Source: Gordonia zhenghanii (GTDB lineage: Bacteria > Actinomycetota > Actinomycetes > Mycobacteriales > Mycobacteriaceae). Taken from it: DNA of 64,000 nucleotides. Position numbers and translations under genes: made by a program. The notes beneath the pieces are model-generated. The model worked only from the letters and a program-made list of their open reading frames with translations. It was not told where the DNA came from and searched no databases. Location of the stretch: contig NZ_JAKKOQ010000007.1 in NCBI RefSeq assembly GCF_021738965.1, positions 281,620-345,619 on the forward strand. Reading direction: 5' to 3'. Shown in pieces: positions 1 through 9,861 of this stretch (positions within the stretch are counted from its first letter, which is position 1; each line of letters opens with the position of its first letter).

Positions 1-487
1 TGCCGACGATGTGTCGCCAGTCGACGACCATCGTCTCGCCGCGCCTGCGCAGGCCTTTGCGCGTCGGGCGGAGGGCAACCCGGCTGACCACCCAGTCCCG
101 GGTCCGGTTCCGTTCGATCCCGATGTCGACCACCGTGAGATCCGCACCGTGCAGTTCCGGGTAGTCGGGGTCGTCGGTGCGGACCATACTGTCGAGGACC
201 TGGCCGATCGCGAGCGCCTCATTGGGGCGCAAACTGAGTTTGCGGAGATTCACGTGTCCGGTGGTGAGAGTGACGGCGTCGGGTTCGATGCTCGTGACCC
301 GGAGCATCGGAACGAAGATGCGTCGTCGGGTCGTCAACTCGACGGCGAGGCCGAGAGCGCGCGGTTGCTGGCCGGGCAGGTGCATCGAGATGACGACGTC
401 GCGTACACGGCCGATCGACTCACCGTCCGGACCGAGGACTGCAAGGCCGACTAGTCTGGCCACATAGACCTTCTGGGCAGGCGTCAT
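1..487 (-). CDS. MgtE-like protein, N-terminal part (3' end outside window)
   Basis: Partial gene; 162 codons are visible and it runs off the left edge. The protein starts MTPAQKVYVARLVG and has the look of a PRC-barrel-type beta domain (pattern G-x-VRDVVIS followed by RIFVPMLRV). A PRC-barrel domain ahead of MgtE-N/CBS-like regions is what the Rv1232c-type proteins next to mycobacterial lpqY-sugABC have. The likely role is a cytosolic magnesium-related or CBS regulatory protein, but the functional part lies outside the window. The ATG at 487 is preceded by TACGCT (495-500) with a 7-nt gap, so the mRNA is probably leaderless. The gene is divergent from the YflT-like gene at 554. Identity rests on the N-terminal fold and synteny, not on catalytic residues. 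Confidence 0.7.
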   Translation of the reverse strand, partial: MTPAQKVYVARLVGLAVLGPDGESIGRVRDVVISMHLPGQQPRALGLAVELTTRRRIFVPMLRVTSIEPDAVTLTTGHVNLRKLSLRPNEALAIGQVLDSMVRTDDPDYPELHGADLTVVDIGIERNRTRDWVVSRVALRPTRKGLRRRGETMVVDWRHIVG

Positions 488-553
488 ACATATAAGCGTA
501 AGAGACGCAGCGTAGAAGTTGAGTGCACGGACGTTTGTGACAGGAGTGAAGCC
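488..553. promoter_or_regulatory. Divergent promoter region
   Basis: A 66-bp gap separates the MgtE-like and YflT-like genes. On the minus strand TACGCT (495-500) sits 7 nt from the ATG at 487, consistent with a leaderless transcript. On the plus strand the downstream gene has an AGGAG-type ribosome site at about 542-546. Confidence 0.45.
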
Positions 554-1033
554 ATGACGAACCCGATGCGACAGACGCCGGGACTGCCGACACCGCCGAA
601 GGGTTGGCCGGTCGGTTCGTACGACACCTACGCACAGGCGCAGCGTGCCGTCGACCACCTCTCGGACAACCACTTCCACGTCGAGAACCTGACGATCGTC
701 GGCGTGGACCTGATGCAGGTGGAGCGGGTTCTCGGACGACTCACCTGGGGCAAGGTGATCGGCGGAGGCATCGTGTCGGGGGCGTGGCTCGGACTGTTCC
801 TCGGCGCGCTGATCAGCTTCTTCTCATCGGACAACCCGTGGGTGCCGATCGTGTACGGCGTGATCGCGGGCATGGTGTTCGGTCTGATCTCCGCCGCGAT
901 CCCGTACGCGGCGAGTCGCGGGCAGCGCGACTTCACGTCGTCGATGCAGTTGGTGGCGGGCCGCTACGACGTGTTGTGCGATCCGAAGACGGCCGAGCAG
1001 GCGCGCGACATGCTGGCCAGACTCGCCATCTGA
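554..1033 (+). CDS. General stress protein 17M (YflT-like) family membrane protein
   Basis: 159 aa. An N-terminal soluble domain (about residues 15-60, with GSYDTYAQAQRAVDHLSD) has the fold pattern of the general stress protein 17M/YflT-like domain. Two glycine-rich hydrophobic helices follow (about 70-95 and 98-120), then a short soluble tail. The match to the Rv1234 position, between an MgtE-like gene and the sugar importer, supports orthology. A probable inner-membrane protein of unknown biochemical role. The start is set by an AGGAG-like site 8 nt upstream. It is followed by a 117-bp gap before the lipoprotein gene, so it may be transcribed separately from the importer. Confidence 0.75.
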   Translation: MTNPMRQTPGLPTPPKGWPVGSYDTYAQAQRAVDHLSDNHFHVENLTIVGVDLMQVERVLGRLTWGKVIGGGIVSGAWLGLFLGALISFFSSDNPWVPIVYGVIAGMVFGLISAAIPYAASRGQRDFTSSMQLVAGRYDVLCDPKTAEQARDMLARLAI

Positions 1034-1063
1034 GAAAGTGCGGGTCAGGACACGTACGCATGG

Positions 1064-1109
1064 GATGTGCGATGTGTCACTCGCGGGTGCGATACCCTAC
1101 TCGCACATC
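1064..1109. promoter_or_regulatory. 9-bp inverted repeat upstream of the sugar importer
   Basis: GATGTGCGA (1064-1072) and TCGCACATC (1101-1109) are perfect inverted repeats separated by 28 bp. They lie in the gap before the importer operon and flank a TACCCT hexamer at about 1093-1098. They could be an operator for a sugar-responsive repressor or an RNA hairpin. No regulator gene is adjacent. Confidence 0.4.
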
Positions 1110-1150
1110 GGCTTTCATAGCCGATTCTCAGGGTAGGAGGCTTGGCGGGA

Positions 1151-2629
1151 ATGCGACCAGAGGAATCCTCCGGCGACGGGATGGGTGCTAGTCCACCGCG
1201 TCGGCGCCGGCTGTGGACGAAGTTGGCGATCGCGGGTGTCGCGGCAGCGGTCGCTGCACCGATGCTCAATGCGTGCGGTTCGGACTACGATGCGGGCGTC
1301 ATCAACATGTACGCGGCGGCCGACGGCTTCGACTACATCAGCGAAGTGGCGCAGCGGTGCAGCGACGACTCGAACGGCGAGTACAGCATCGCGATGAACA
1401 TGCTGCCGAAGGAAGCCGACATGCAGCGCCTCCAGTTGGCGCGACGTCTCGCGGGTAACGACGCAGGTCTCGACTTGATGGCGATGGACGTCGTCTGGAC
1501 TGCGGAGTTCGCCGACGCCGGGTGGGTGGTACGCGTCCCGGACGATCTCGCCGAGAAGACCAAGCAGACCAATCTCGCGGGTCCGTTGGAGACCGCGGAA
1601 TGGAAGCGCGAGGACGACGCAGAGAAGAGCCTGTACGCGATTCCGTTGTGGGCCAACTCCCAGATGCTCTGGTACCGCCCGGACCTGATGAGAGACACCA
1701 TCGACACCACGAAGGCTCCGACCACGTGGCAGGGCATGCTCGACGACGCCGCGAAGATCAGGGACGCAGGCGGGCCAGCGGCGATTCTGTTGCAGGCCAA
1801 GCAGTACGAGGGTCTGATGGTGTGGTTCAACTCGCTCCTGCAGTCGGCGGGTGGCGAGATACTCGACCCGGACGATCCGACCAAGGTCACGCTGACCGAC
1901 ACACCGGAGCATCGAGCGGCGACCGTCGAAGCCTTGACGGTGATGCGCAGGGTCGCGACGGCGCCCGGCGCCGACCCGTCGATCTCCAACTCCGACGAGG
2001 GCACGGCACGCACCGACATGGAGGCCGGCAAGGGCGCCTTCGAGATCAACTGGCCGTTCGTGTTCGCAGGCATCAAGGAGAACGGTGCCGCGGGCGAAGC
2101 CAAGATCATGGGCGACTCGCTGACACAGTTCAAGGAGATCGTCGACGCGACGGCCGACGACCCGACCGATCCGCGGATCGCGAAGGTCAACGACGCGACG
2201 CGTAAGAAGTTCAATTTCGCCGCGTACCCTGGCATCGCCGGTGCGGGGACGGCCAAGTCGACCCCCGGTGGCTTCAACGTCGGCGTCGCGGCGACGTCGA
2301 AGCAGCAGGAGTTGTCGTTCAGGGCGGCGTCGTGCCTCACCGATGCCCAAGCGCAGAAGGTGTACGCGGTGCGCGGCGGAACCCCGCCGACCATCGAGTC
2401 GCTCTACGACGACGCCGAGTTCCAACTCGCGTACCCGATGTACGAGATCGTCCGGCGTCAGCTCGACGAGGGCGCGGCTCCGCGTCCGGCCACACCGCGC
2501 TACCAGGACATGTCGACGGCGATCACCGCGACGCTCAGTCCGGTCGGTCAGTGGGATCCGGAGAGTAAGGCCGACGAACTCGCCCGCGTCGCGCAGGGCG
2601 CTATCGACGGGGAGGGGATCGTCCCGTGA
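1151..2629 (+). CDS. lpqY: Extracellular sugar-binding lipoprotein of ABC importer (LpqY-like)
   Basis: 492 aa from the ATG at 1151. GGTAGGAGG ends 10 nt upstream; an in-frame TTG at 1142 is too close to that site. A positively charged n-region (RRRR), a hydrophobic core and the lipobox LNAC (Cys42 from this start) mark an exported lipoprotein. The mature part is a family-1 extracellular solute-binding protein of normal length, with typical sugar-binding segments (YAIPLWANSQMLWYRPDLM; AYPMYEIVRRQLDEG). It captures the substrate outside the membrane and hands it to SugA/SugB. In mycobacteria LpqY-SugABC recycles trehalose released during mycolate transfer; that substrate is inferred here from synteny. 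First gene of a four-gene operon, overlapping the next gene by 4 nt. Confidence 0.88.
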   Translation: MRPEESSGDGMGASPPRRRRLWTKLAIAGVAAAVAAPMLNACGSDYDAGVINMYAAADGFDYISEVAQRCSDDSNGEYSIAMNMLPKEADMQRLQLARRLAGNDAGLDLMAMDVVWTAEFADAGWVVRVPDDLAEKTKQTNLAGPLETAEWKREDDAEKSLYAIPLWANSQMLWYRPDLMRDTIDTTKAPTTWQGMLDDAAKIRDAGGPAAILLQAKQYEGLMVWFNSLLQSAGGEILDPDDPTKVTLTDTPEHRAATVEALTVMRRVATAPGADPSISNSDEGTARTDMEAGKGAFEINWPFVFAGIKENGAAGEAKIMGDSLTQFKEIVDATADDPTDPRIAKVNDATRKKFNFAAYPGIAGAGTAKSTPGGFNVGVAATSKQQELSFRAASCLTDAQAQKVYAVRGGTPPTIESLYDDAEFQLAYPMYEIVRRQLDEGAAPRPATPRYQDMSTAITATLSPVGQWDPESKADELARVAQGAIDGEGIVP

Positions 2630-4062
2630 CCAGTGACGACAACAACGACGAGACGACCAAGGGACAGCCGACCAACTCCGGTGGCCTGACGCCGCACGGG
2701 GAGGGGCCGGACATGAAGCCGGGTCGCCACGCGCTACCCGAGGACCGTGGCCCCGAGCGGTCGGTGGAACAGACCGGGCCCATTCCGACTGTCCACTCGG
2801 ACGTGTGGGTGGCCCCCGGCAGTGAGCCGACGCGTCCGACGCCGACAGAGCATCAGTCACGGACCGTCGTCCCGCAGAAGCACGAGCGGCAGGCCGAACC
2901 GGCTCAGGCAGGACCCAACCAGTCCGAACGCGCGCAGTCCGAACCCGCGCAGGCAGATTCGCCGGCCGCCGAACCGGCAGCACCACTGGCCGCCGCCGCA
3001 GCGGGTGCGCCGCGCAATCCGGCGCAGGAACGTCGACCGGCTCCGGCTCAGCCCGGGTCGTCGATGGCGATGTCGGACATCCTCGAGGCCGATCGACAGC
3101 CCGAGACCGCGGCGCAGACGAAGGGCGCGACGGCGATGGGTGCACAGAGCAAGGGCGCACAGAACAAGGGAGCACAGGCGAAGAGCGGCCGCCGATCGTC
3201 GGAGCGTCGTCTTGCACTGCTCCTCGCGGGCCCCGCCGCGCTCGTGATGCTCATCGTCACCGGATACCCGATCATCTACTCGTTCTGGTTGTCGCTGACC
3301 AACGAGAATCTCCGTGAGCCGGGCTCGGGTGAATTCGTCGGACTCAGCAACTACGGCACGGTCCTCGGCAGCGGCTACTGGTGGACGGCCTTGTGGGTGA
3401 CGCTGTACATCACAGTGATCTCGGTGATCATCGAGCTCGTCATCGGCATGGCGATAGCGCTGGTCATGCACCGCGCGATGTTCGGCAGGGGACTGGTGCG
3501 CACCGTGGTGCTGATCCCGTACGGCATCGTGACCGTTGCCGCCGCGATCTCGTGGAAGTACGCGTGGACGCCGGACACCGGATACCTCGTCGACCTTCTG
3601 CCCGACGGGTCGACACCGTTGACCAGCCAGATGCCTGCGCTGGCGGTGATCATCCTCGCCGAGGTGTGGAAGACGACGCCGTTCATGGCGTTGCTGCTGC
3701 TCGCCGGTCTGGCGCTGGTGCCAGACGACCTGCTCAAGGCCGCGCAGATGGACGGTGCGGGTGCGTGGACCCGCCTGTTCAAGGTGATCCTGCCGCTGAT
3801 GAAGCCGGCGATCCTCGTCGCGCTGTTGTTCCGCACGCTCGACGCCTTCCGCGTGTTCGACAACATCTACGTTCTGACCTCGGGCAACCACGACACCGGA
3901 TCGGTGTCGATGCTCGGGTACAACAACCTGTTCAAAGCGTTCAACCTGGGCACGGGGTCGGCGATCAGCGTCTTGATCTTCCTGTGCGTCGCGGTGATCG
4001 CGATCGTGTTCATCAAAGGATTCGGCGCCTCGGCGCCCGGTTCCGACGACGAGGGGAGGTAG
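2626..4062 (+). CDS. sugA: ABC sugar importer permease SugA with long disordered N-terminal extension
   Basis: 478 aa, far longer than the roughly 300 aa usual for this permease. Residues 1 to about 190 are hydrophilic and low in complexity, rich in Pro, Ala, Gln and Glu, ending with an imperfectly repeated Q-x-K-G-A motif ([18 protein letters not shown]). The rest is a MalF/UgpA-type permease: first transmembrane helix at about 198-218, six helices in all, and the EAA loop ending [20 protein letters not shown] that contacts the ATPase. The GTG start overlaps the lpqY stop (GTGA), so translation is coupled. Codon usage in the extension looks like that of its neighbours, and no better internal start with a ribosome site is obvious. 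The role of the tail is unknown. Confidence 0.88.
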   Translation: MTSDDNNDETTKGQPTNSGGLTPHGEGPDMKPGRHALPEDRGPERSVEQTGPIPTVHSDVWVAPGSEPTRPTPTEHQSRTVVPQKHERQAEPAQAGPNQSERAQSEPAQADSPAAEPAAPLAAAAAGAPRNPAQERRPAPAQPGSSMAMSDILEADRQPETAAQTKGATAMGAQSKGAQNKGAQAKSGRRSSERRLALLLAGPAALVMLIVTGYPIIYSFWLSLTNENLREPGSGEFVGLSNYGTVLGSGYWWTALWVTLYITVISVIIELVIGMAIALVMHRAMFGRGLVRTVVLIPYGIVTVAAAISWKYAWTPDTGYLVDLLPDGSTPLTSQMPALAVIILAEVWKTTPFMALLLLAGLALVPDDLLKAAQMDGAGAWTRLFKVILPLMKPAILVALLFRTLDAFRVFDNIYVLTSGNHDTGSVSMLGYNNLFKAFNLGTGSAISVLIFLCVAVIAIVFIKGFGASAPGSDDEGR

Positions 4063-4069
4063 CGGGAGA

Positions 4070-4900
4070 ATGAATGCTCTCAATCGTCGCCGCGCCGGAT
4101 GGCTGATCGCGAACACCTTGGTGGTGCTCTACGCGATCATTCCGCTGTGGTGGATCGTCAGCCTGTCGTTCAAGAGTCCGGGCACCGTCACCGACGGCAA
4201 CTTCATCCCGAACTCGTGGACGCTGGAGAACTACCGCAGCATCTTCGACACCGGATTCTTCACCTCCGGCCTCATCAACTCGATCGGCATCGGCCTCATC
4301 GCCACGGTCATCGCGGTGGCACTCGGCACGATGGCCGCCTACGCCATCGCGCGGCTGGAGTTCCCCGGCAAGAAACTACTCGTGGGCGCTGCTCTGCTGA
4401 TCGCGATGTTCCCGCAGATCTCATTGGTGACCCCGCTGTTCAACATCGAACGCAGCATCGGCCTGTTCGACACCTGGCCGGGCCTGATCATTCCGTACGT
4501 GGCGTTCGCGCTGCCGTTGGCGATCTACATCCAGTCGGCGTTCTTCCGCGAGATTCCGTGGGAACTCGAGAAGGCCGCGCAGATGGACGGCGCGTCGCCC
4601 GGTCAGGCGTTCCGCCGCGTGATCCTGCCGCTCGCCGCACCCGGTGTGGTGACCGCTGCGATCCTCGTGTTCGTGTTCGCCTGGAACGATCTGCTCCTGG
4701 CTCTGTCGTTGACGTCGACCGAACGAGCGCAGACGGCTCCGGTCGCGATCGCCAACTTCACCGGTGTCAGTCAGTTCGAGGAACCGACCGGCGCCATCGC
4801 GGCAGCAGCCGTCGTCATCACCATTCCGATCATCATCTTCGTGCTCTTCTTCCAACGCCGTATCGTGGCCGGGCTCACCTCCGGCGCCGTGAAGGGATAA
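4070..4900 (+). CDS. sugB: ABC sugar importer permease SugB
   Basis: 276 aa, normal length for a MalG/UgpE-type permease. It starts [16 protein letters not shown] and has six predicted membrane helices. The EAA loop ([23 protein letters not shown]) is the coupling segment for the ATPase. The gene begins 7 nt after sugA with a GGGGAGG-type ribosome site inside the end of sugA, and it ends 3 nt before sugC. It forms the inner-membrane channel with SugA. Confidence 0.92.
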   Translation: MNALNRRRAGWLIANTLVVLYAIIPLWWIVSLSFKSPGTVTDGNFIPNSWTLENYRSIFDTGFFTSGLINSIGIGLIATVIAVALGTMAAYAIARLEFPGKKLLVGAALLIAMFPQISLVTPLFNIERSIGLFDTWPGLIIPYVAFALPLAIYIQSAFFREIPWELEKAAQMDGASPGQAFRRVILPLAAPGVVTAAILVFVFAWNDLLLALSLTSTERAQTAPVAIANFTGVSQFEEPTGAIAAAAVVITIPIIIFVLFFQRRIVAGLTSGAVKG

Positions 4901-4903
4901 CCC

Positions 4904-6073
<1,170 letters not shown>

Positions 6074-6076
6074 CGG

Positions 6077-6097
6077 CTGACCGCGGACGGCGGTCGG
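6077..6097 (+). terminator. Weak hairpin after sugC
   Basis: GACCGC (6079-6084) pairs with GCGGTC (6090-6095) around a 5-nt loop, 6 nt after the sugC stop. There is no T-run, so it is at most a weak or Rho-assisted terminator. Confidence 0.3.
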
Positions 6098-6144
6098 TCT
6101 GCGCCGATACGTCTGGCTCGACAGCTCCGTGATTGACTGGTCGA

Positions 6145-6735
6145 GTGAGTTCAACGTCGGGATCGATCGCCGATCGGGTGGTCAAGCATGTGTCGGGTGT
6201 CGTCGGGTCCGAACCCCAACGGGCGTCGGTGACGTTCCTCGGTCTGGAGCCGGTCGAGGTGCTTCGCTTCGTCAACGGGGACGAACTCGTGTTCGCTACC
6301 GTCGGCTGCGCCCGGCACCCGATGCACGATCCCAACGACTTCGCGCCCGACCCGGACCGTGGACCCCGCGCTGAAGCAGTGGTCCGCATGCGTGCGGTGT
6401 CGCCGCTCGCCGGCCTGCACAAGTCGCTGGCGACGCTCGCCGCCGCGCCAGCTGTGGAAGGTCTCATCCTCGCCGAGGACTCGCTCATCGACCTGCAGGA
6501 ACCATTGTGGGCCGGCGCGATCTGCTCGGCGTTCCTGCTGACCGCTGACACCGAGATCGCCGATCTGCCGCTCGACGAGCCAGCCGAACCGGTCCGCTTT
6601 CTGCGAGCCGTCCCGATCACGGCGAACGAAGCGGCGTGGGTCCGGCTGAAAGGCGCCGACGCCCTGCGCGAGGCGTGGACCGAGGCCGGCGTCGACATCG
6701 CCGATCCGACGCGGTCGGCTGTCACGCCGAGCTGA
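6145..6735 (+). CDS. Suppressor-of-fused domain-like protein
   Basis: 196 aa from the GTG at 6145; a TTG 12 nt upstream (6133) is also in frame, and neither has a convincing ribosome site. The pattern (VEVLRFVNGDELVFATVGCARHPM followed by a stretch ending MRAVSPLAGLHKSLATLA, then FLRAVPITANEAAWVRLKG near the end) resembles the bacterial suppressor-of-fused (SUFU) domain, often found in polymorphic-toxin immunity or housekeeping contexts. No toxin gene is adjacent. A cytosolic protein of unknown role. It converges with corA, with a dispersed repeat between them. Confidence 0.6.
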   Translation: MSSTSGSIADRVVKHVSGVVGSEPQRASVTFLGLEPVEVLRFVNGDELVFATVGCARHPMHDPNDFAPDPDRGPRAEAVVRMRAVSPLAGLHKSLATLAAAPAVEGLILAEDSLIDLQEPLWAGAICSAFLLTADTEIADLPLDEPAEPVRFLRAVPITANEAAWVRLKGADALREAWTEAGVDIADPTRSAVTPS

Positions 6736-6744
6736 GGTTGGGGG

Positions 6745-6817
6745 TCTCGACTCCGCTCGACCAGCGGAGCTGTCTCGCAGACTCCGCTCGACCGGCAGTA
6801 CAGGGCTCGACTGGCGG
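6745..6817. repeat. Dispersed repeat, copy A
   Basis: The core TCTCGACTCCGCTCGACC begins at 6745. A second partial copy (ACTCCGCTCGACC) begins at 6781 and a degenerate third (GGCTCGACTGGC) at about 6804. It fills the gap between the convergent SUFU-like and corA genes. The same core recurs near 26760-26895, 40221-40290, 43395-43440 and 55621-55640. Confidence 0.85.
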
Positions 6818-6827
6818 AGGGAAGCTC

Positions 6828-7958
6828 CTACAACCAGTGGTTGCGGCGGAGGGTGCGCCAGAGGGCGGAGCAGATGCAGACCATGATGAGGAGCAGGACC
6901 GGGTAGCTGTAGGTCCAGTGAAGCTCGGGCATGTGGTCGAAGTTCATGCCGTAGATGCCGGCGATCGCGGTGGGCACAGCGGCGATCGCGGCCCACGACG
7001 AGATCTTGCGCATGTCGGTGTTCTGCTGGATCGACACTTTCGTCGCGGCGGCGTTGAGCAGTGTCGTCAGGCGCTCGTCGTACTCGGCGATCAGATCGGT
7101 CGCGTGCGTGAGATGGTCCGCGACGTCGCGGAAGTGCCTGCGGATCTCCTTGCTGTTCGCCGAAACCGTCTGACTCTCGAACCGGACTGGCGCGGCGTCG
7201 AGCGTCGACTTGTTGCCAGAGAGCCGAGCAAGCGGCAGGCCGAGCGGGTCGACGGCGCGCTGTAGTTCGAGGACTTCGCGTTTGAACAGGTAGACGACGT
7301 CGATGTCGACGTCGTTGTGCTTCGCCGAGAAGACACGCTCCTCGATCTCGTCGACGTCGGACTCCATGTCGGAGACCACCGCGAGGTAACTGTCGACGAC
7401 GCGGTCGGCGACGGCGTGGACGACGGCGGCGGGGCCGAGGCGCAGTTGGTCGGTCCGGTGCTCGAGCCGCTGCCGGACTCCGGCCAGGTGTGTGTGGTCG
7501 CCGTGGCGGACCGTGATGACGAAGTCGCTGCCTGCGAGGATCATGATCTCGCCCGTCTCGACGATGTCGTTGGCCACTTCGAGGGATTCGTGATCGATGT
7601 AGCTGATGGTCCGCAGGACGAGGAAGATCATGTCGTCGTACGTCTCGAGTTTCGGTCGCTGATGAGCGTGCACCGCGTCTTCGACCATCAACGGGTGCAG
7701 TCCGAACGCTTCGGCGACGTCGTTCATCTGCCGCTCGTCGGGGTGATGCAGGCCGAGCCAGACGAAACCTTCACCGGACTGCCGGACCTGGTGCAGGGCC
7801 TGCCGGAAGTCACTCGAATCGCGCTGTCGGACTCCGTCGACGTAGACACCGCAGTCGACGACGGCACGCGCGGCAGGCACGGGAGGCGTTCGCGGAGCGG
7901 CCGGGAGTCGACCCGATCCACGGTTTCCCGGCTGCAGCCTGTGCGGAATGGAGGGCAT
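6828..7958 (-). CDS. corA: CorA family magnesium/cobalt transporter
   Basis: 376 aa from the ATG at 7958. Starts at 7964 (ATG) and 8027 (GTG) are also in frame. TAGCAT (7966-7971) lies 7 nt before 7958, which would fit a leaderless message. A long cytosolic domain is followed by two C-terminal membrane helices. The first helix ends with the signature YGMNFDHMPEL (GMN selectivity motif), and the protein ends RRNHWL with basic residues. It is a pentameric channel for Mg2+ in the inner membrane. Its position near lpqY-sugABC matches mycobacterial corA (Rv1239c). It is divergent from the osmoprotectant lipoprotein gene. Confidence 0.9.
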   Translation of the reverse strand: MPSIPHRLQPGNRGSGRLPAAPRTPPVPAARAVVDCGVYVDGVRQRDSSDFRQALHQVRQSGEGFVWLGLHHPDERQMNDVAEAFGLHPLMVEDAVHAHQRPKLETYDDMIFLVLRTISYIDHESLEVANDIVETGEIMILAGSDFVITVRHGDHTHLAGVRQRLEHRTDQLRLGPAAVVHAVADRVVDSYLAVVSDMESDVDEIEERVFSAKHNDVDIDVVYLFKREVLELQRAVDPLGLPLARLSGNKSTLDAAPVRFESQTVSANSKEIRRHFRDVADHLTHATDLIAEYDERLTTLLNAAATKVSIQQNTDMRKISSWAAIAAVPTAIAGIYGMNFDHMPELHWTYSYPVLLLIMVCICSALWRTLRRNHWL

Positions 7959-7967
7959 TGTCATGAT

Positions 7968-7998
7968 GCTACCGGTGGTACTGCTGCTACCGGTGGTG
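7968..7998. repeat. Two 12-bp direct repeats upstream of corA
   Basis: GCTACCGGTGGT occurs at 7968-7979 and 7986-7997, 18 bp apart, each with an ACCGGT palindrome. If corA starts at 7958 the repeats are in its promoter. If it starts at 8027 they encode a small duplicated TTGS peptide (18 bp is six codons). The sequence alone does not decide. Confidence 0.55.
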
Positions 7999-8071
7999 GT
8001 ATTGGGCCGATGATCACGTCCGGACACACACGTTCGGCGTCGCGTCGACCGGCGTCGACTACCGTTGCATC

Positions 8072-8953
8072 GTGATGGGCATTCAGCAACGAGGCACAGT
8101 GGAGCGAATCACGGCGATCGTCGGGGCGGTGGTCGTCGCCGTCTCATTGGCCGCGTGCGGCGGCGACGACGATCCGGTGCTGACCGTCGGACACGACGGG
8201 TCGGTCGAGTCGCGGACTGCTGCCGCGGTCTACGCGGGTGCGCTGGCGCGCACCGGTCTTCAGGTCGAGACGGTCGCCGACTCGGCGTCGCAAGCCGAAC
8301 TGCTCGACCAGGTCGCGTCCGGAGGCTTGGGCCTGTATCCGGCGTTCACCGGCGATCTGCTCGTCCAGTTGACGCCTGCGCCCAAGGCCGTGACCGCGCC
8401 GGACGTGCTCGCCGACGTCAACCGGTCGCTGCCGCAGCAGGTATCGATCGGCGACCCGGCGCTCGTGTCGGATCGGTGGCAGATCCTCGCGCAGCAGACG
8501 GCGATCGAGGCATCGGGCGCCGAGACGCTCGCAGACTGCGGGCGACTGCAGGGAGAAGAGAAGCCGTTGCTCGTGACGAGGACTCCGCCGCCGTCGGTAC
8601 TCGGCGCCGTCGCCGTATGCGAGCACGGTCCGGTGCAGACGGTCGCCACCGCGGAGGAGGCCGCGTCACGTGTGCGCAGCGGCGACGCACTCGGCCTGAC
8701 CACGGCGCTCGACTCCGCGTCGGTCGACGACCTGACCGGAGTGCAGACGCTCAAGTCCGACGGCGCGCCGATCGCTCAACAGCTGGTCCCCGTCTTTGCG
8801 AGCGGACCGATGGCAAAGCCTCAGCTCAAAGCGCTCAGCAGGGTCGCCGGTGAACTGACGACAGCGGACCTCGCGCAGATGATGCGCAAGGTCCGCGACG
8901 GCTCCGATCCGCGTGCCGTCGCTCGACAGTGGCTGTCGACGAACGGCGTCTGA
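8072..8953 (+). CDS. Osmoprotectant (glycine betaine/choline-type) substrate-binding lipoprotein
   Basis: 293 aa. TACCGT (8060-8065) lies 6 nt before the GTG at 8072, suggesting a leaderless message; ATG 8075 is the alternative. The signal peptide ends in the lipobox LAAC with Cys29, followed by GGDDD. The mature part is an OpuAC/ProX-like binding protein (GSVESRTAAAVYAGALARTG; GGLGLYPAFTGDLL). No permease or ATPase gene is next to it, so it may work with a transporter encoded elsewhere or act as an orphan binding protein. Extracytoplasmic, membrane-anchored. Confidence 0.82.
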   Translation: MMGIQQRGTVERITAIVGAVVVAVSLAACGGDDDPVLTVGHDGSVESRTAAAVYAGALARTGLQVETVADSASQAELLDQVASGGLGLYPAFTGDLLVQLTPAPKAVTAPDVLADVNRSLPQQVSIGDPALVSDRWQILAQQTAIEASGAETLADCGRLQGEEKPLLVTRTPPPSVLGAVAVCEHGPVQTVATAEEAASRVRSGDALGLTTALDSASVDDLTGVQTLKSDGAPIAQQLVPVFASGPMAKPQLKALSRVAGELTTADLAQMMRKVRDGSDPRAVARQWLSTNGV

Positions 8954-8982
8954 TCGCGGCCGGAACTACCTGAGTTCCAGCA

Positions 8983-9816
8983 CTACTTGACGAACTTCTT
9001 CATCGCCCAGCCGGTGATGTTGGCACTGATGCCCTGGTACTTCGACGCGACGAGCCGAACCGACAGATCGAGGATCTTCGCGTCGGCTCCGACGAGGACG
9101 CGGGCATGCTCGCGTTCGACGGCTTTGATGATGATCTCGGCGGCCTTCTCGGACGTCGTGTTCGCCAGATACTTGTCGAACAGCGCCGCGGTGGCCTTCG
9201 GGTCGTGGTCGCCCGAGGTGGTCGCGTTGCGGGCGATGGCAGTCTTGATGCCGCCCGGATGCACACAGGTCACTTTGACCGGATGCCCCGCGATGATCAT
9301 CTCCTGGTTGAGCGCTTCGGTGAAGCCGCGGACCGCGAACTTCGCCGAGTTGTAGGCGGCCTGACCGGGCTCGGCGAGGATGCCGAACAGCGACGATGTG
9401 TTGACGATGTGGCCGTCGCCGGACGCGATGATGTACGGCAGGAACGCCTTGGTCCCGTTGACCACACCCCAGTAGTCGACGTCCATCACACGCTCGATGT
9501 CCTTGAACTCCGTGTGCTCCACTTCGCCGTGGTGAGCGATGCCCGCGTTGTTGAAGATCGCATTGACGGTGCCGTAATGCGCGGCGACGGAGTCGGCGTA
9601 CTCGAGGAACGCCTCGCGCTCGGCGACATTCAAGATCTGCGAATGAACCTGCGCCCCAGTTTCTTTCACCAGGCGCTCAGTCTCGGCGAGCCCGTCGGGG
9701 TTCATGTCCGAGATCGCGAGCTTCGCGCCGCGCCTGCCGAGTTGGACGGCGAGGTCGCGGCCCATGCCCGAACCGGCGCCGGTGATGACGATGACTTTGT
9801 TACGAAAGTCTTTCAC
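8983..9816 (-). CDS. Short-chain dehydrogenase/reductase (SadH-like)
   Basis: 277 aa classical SDR. Cofactor motif TGAGSGMG (residues 12-19), NNAG (89-92), catalytic Ser at about 141, Tyr155 and Lys159 (YNSAK). Asp37 after the second strand (SDMN) suggests NAD(H) preference. It follows the Baeyer-Villiger monooxygenase gene by 45 bp on the same strand. A monooxygenase plus SDR is the core of the mycobacterial mymA operon (Rv3083 and the sadH gene Rv3085), so the pair may oxidise a secondary alcohol to a ketone and then to an ester. The substrate is unknown. Cytosolic. Confidence 0.88.
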   Translation of the reverse strand: MKDFRNKVIVITGAGSGMGRDLAVQLGRRGAKLAISDMNPDGLAETERLVKETGAQVHSQILNVAEREAFLEYADSVAAHYGTVNAIFNNAGIAHHGEVEHTEFKDIERVMDVDYWGVVNGTKAFLPYIIASGDGHIVNTSSLFGILAEPGQAAYNSAKFAVRGFTEALNQEMIIAGHPVKVTCVHPGGIKTAIARNATTSGDHDPKATAALFDKYLANTTSEKAAEIIIKAVEREHARVLVGADAKILDLSVRLVASKYQGISANITGWAMKKFVK

Positions 9817-9861
9817 TGTTTGTCCTCGTTCTTGGTCGGTCGTAGATGCAGTGCGAACAGA

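Noticed and set aside
1115..3217. Long open frame on the minus strand opposite lpqY and sugA
   Set aside because: It has Arg/Asp/Val-rich nonsense composition, no domain, and lies opposite clear genes; a GC-bias shadow.
6145..6735. Immunity protein of a polymorphic toxin system
   Set aside because: SUFU-like proteins can be immunity proteins, but no toxin or secretion gene is adjacent.
8072..8953. Part of a complete osmoprotectant ABC operon
   Set aside because: No permease or ATPase gene lies on either side; only the binding lipoprotein is present.
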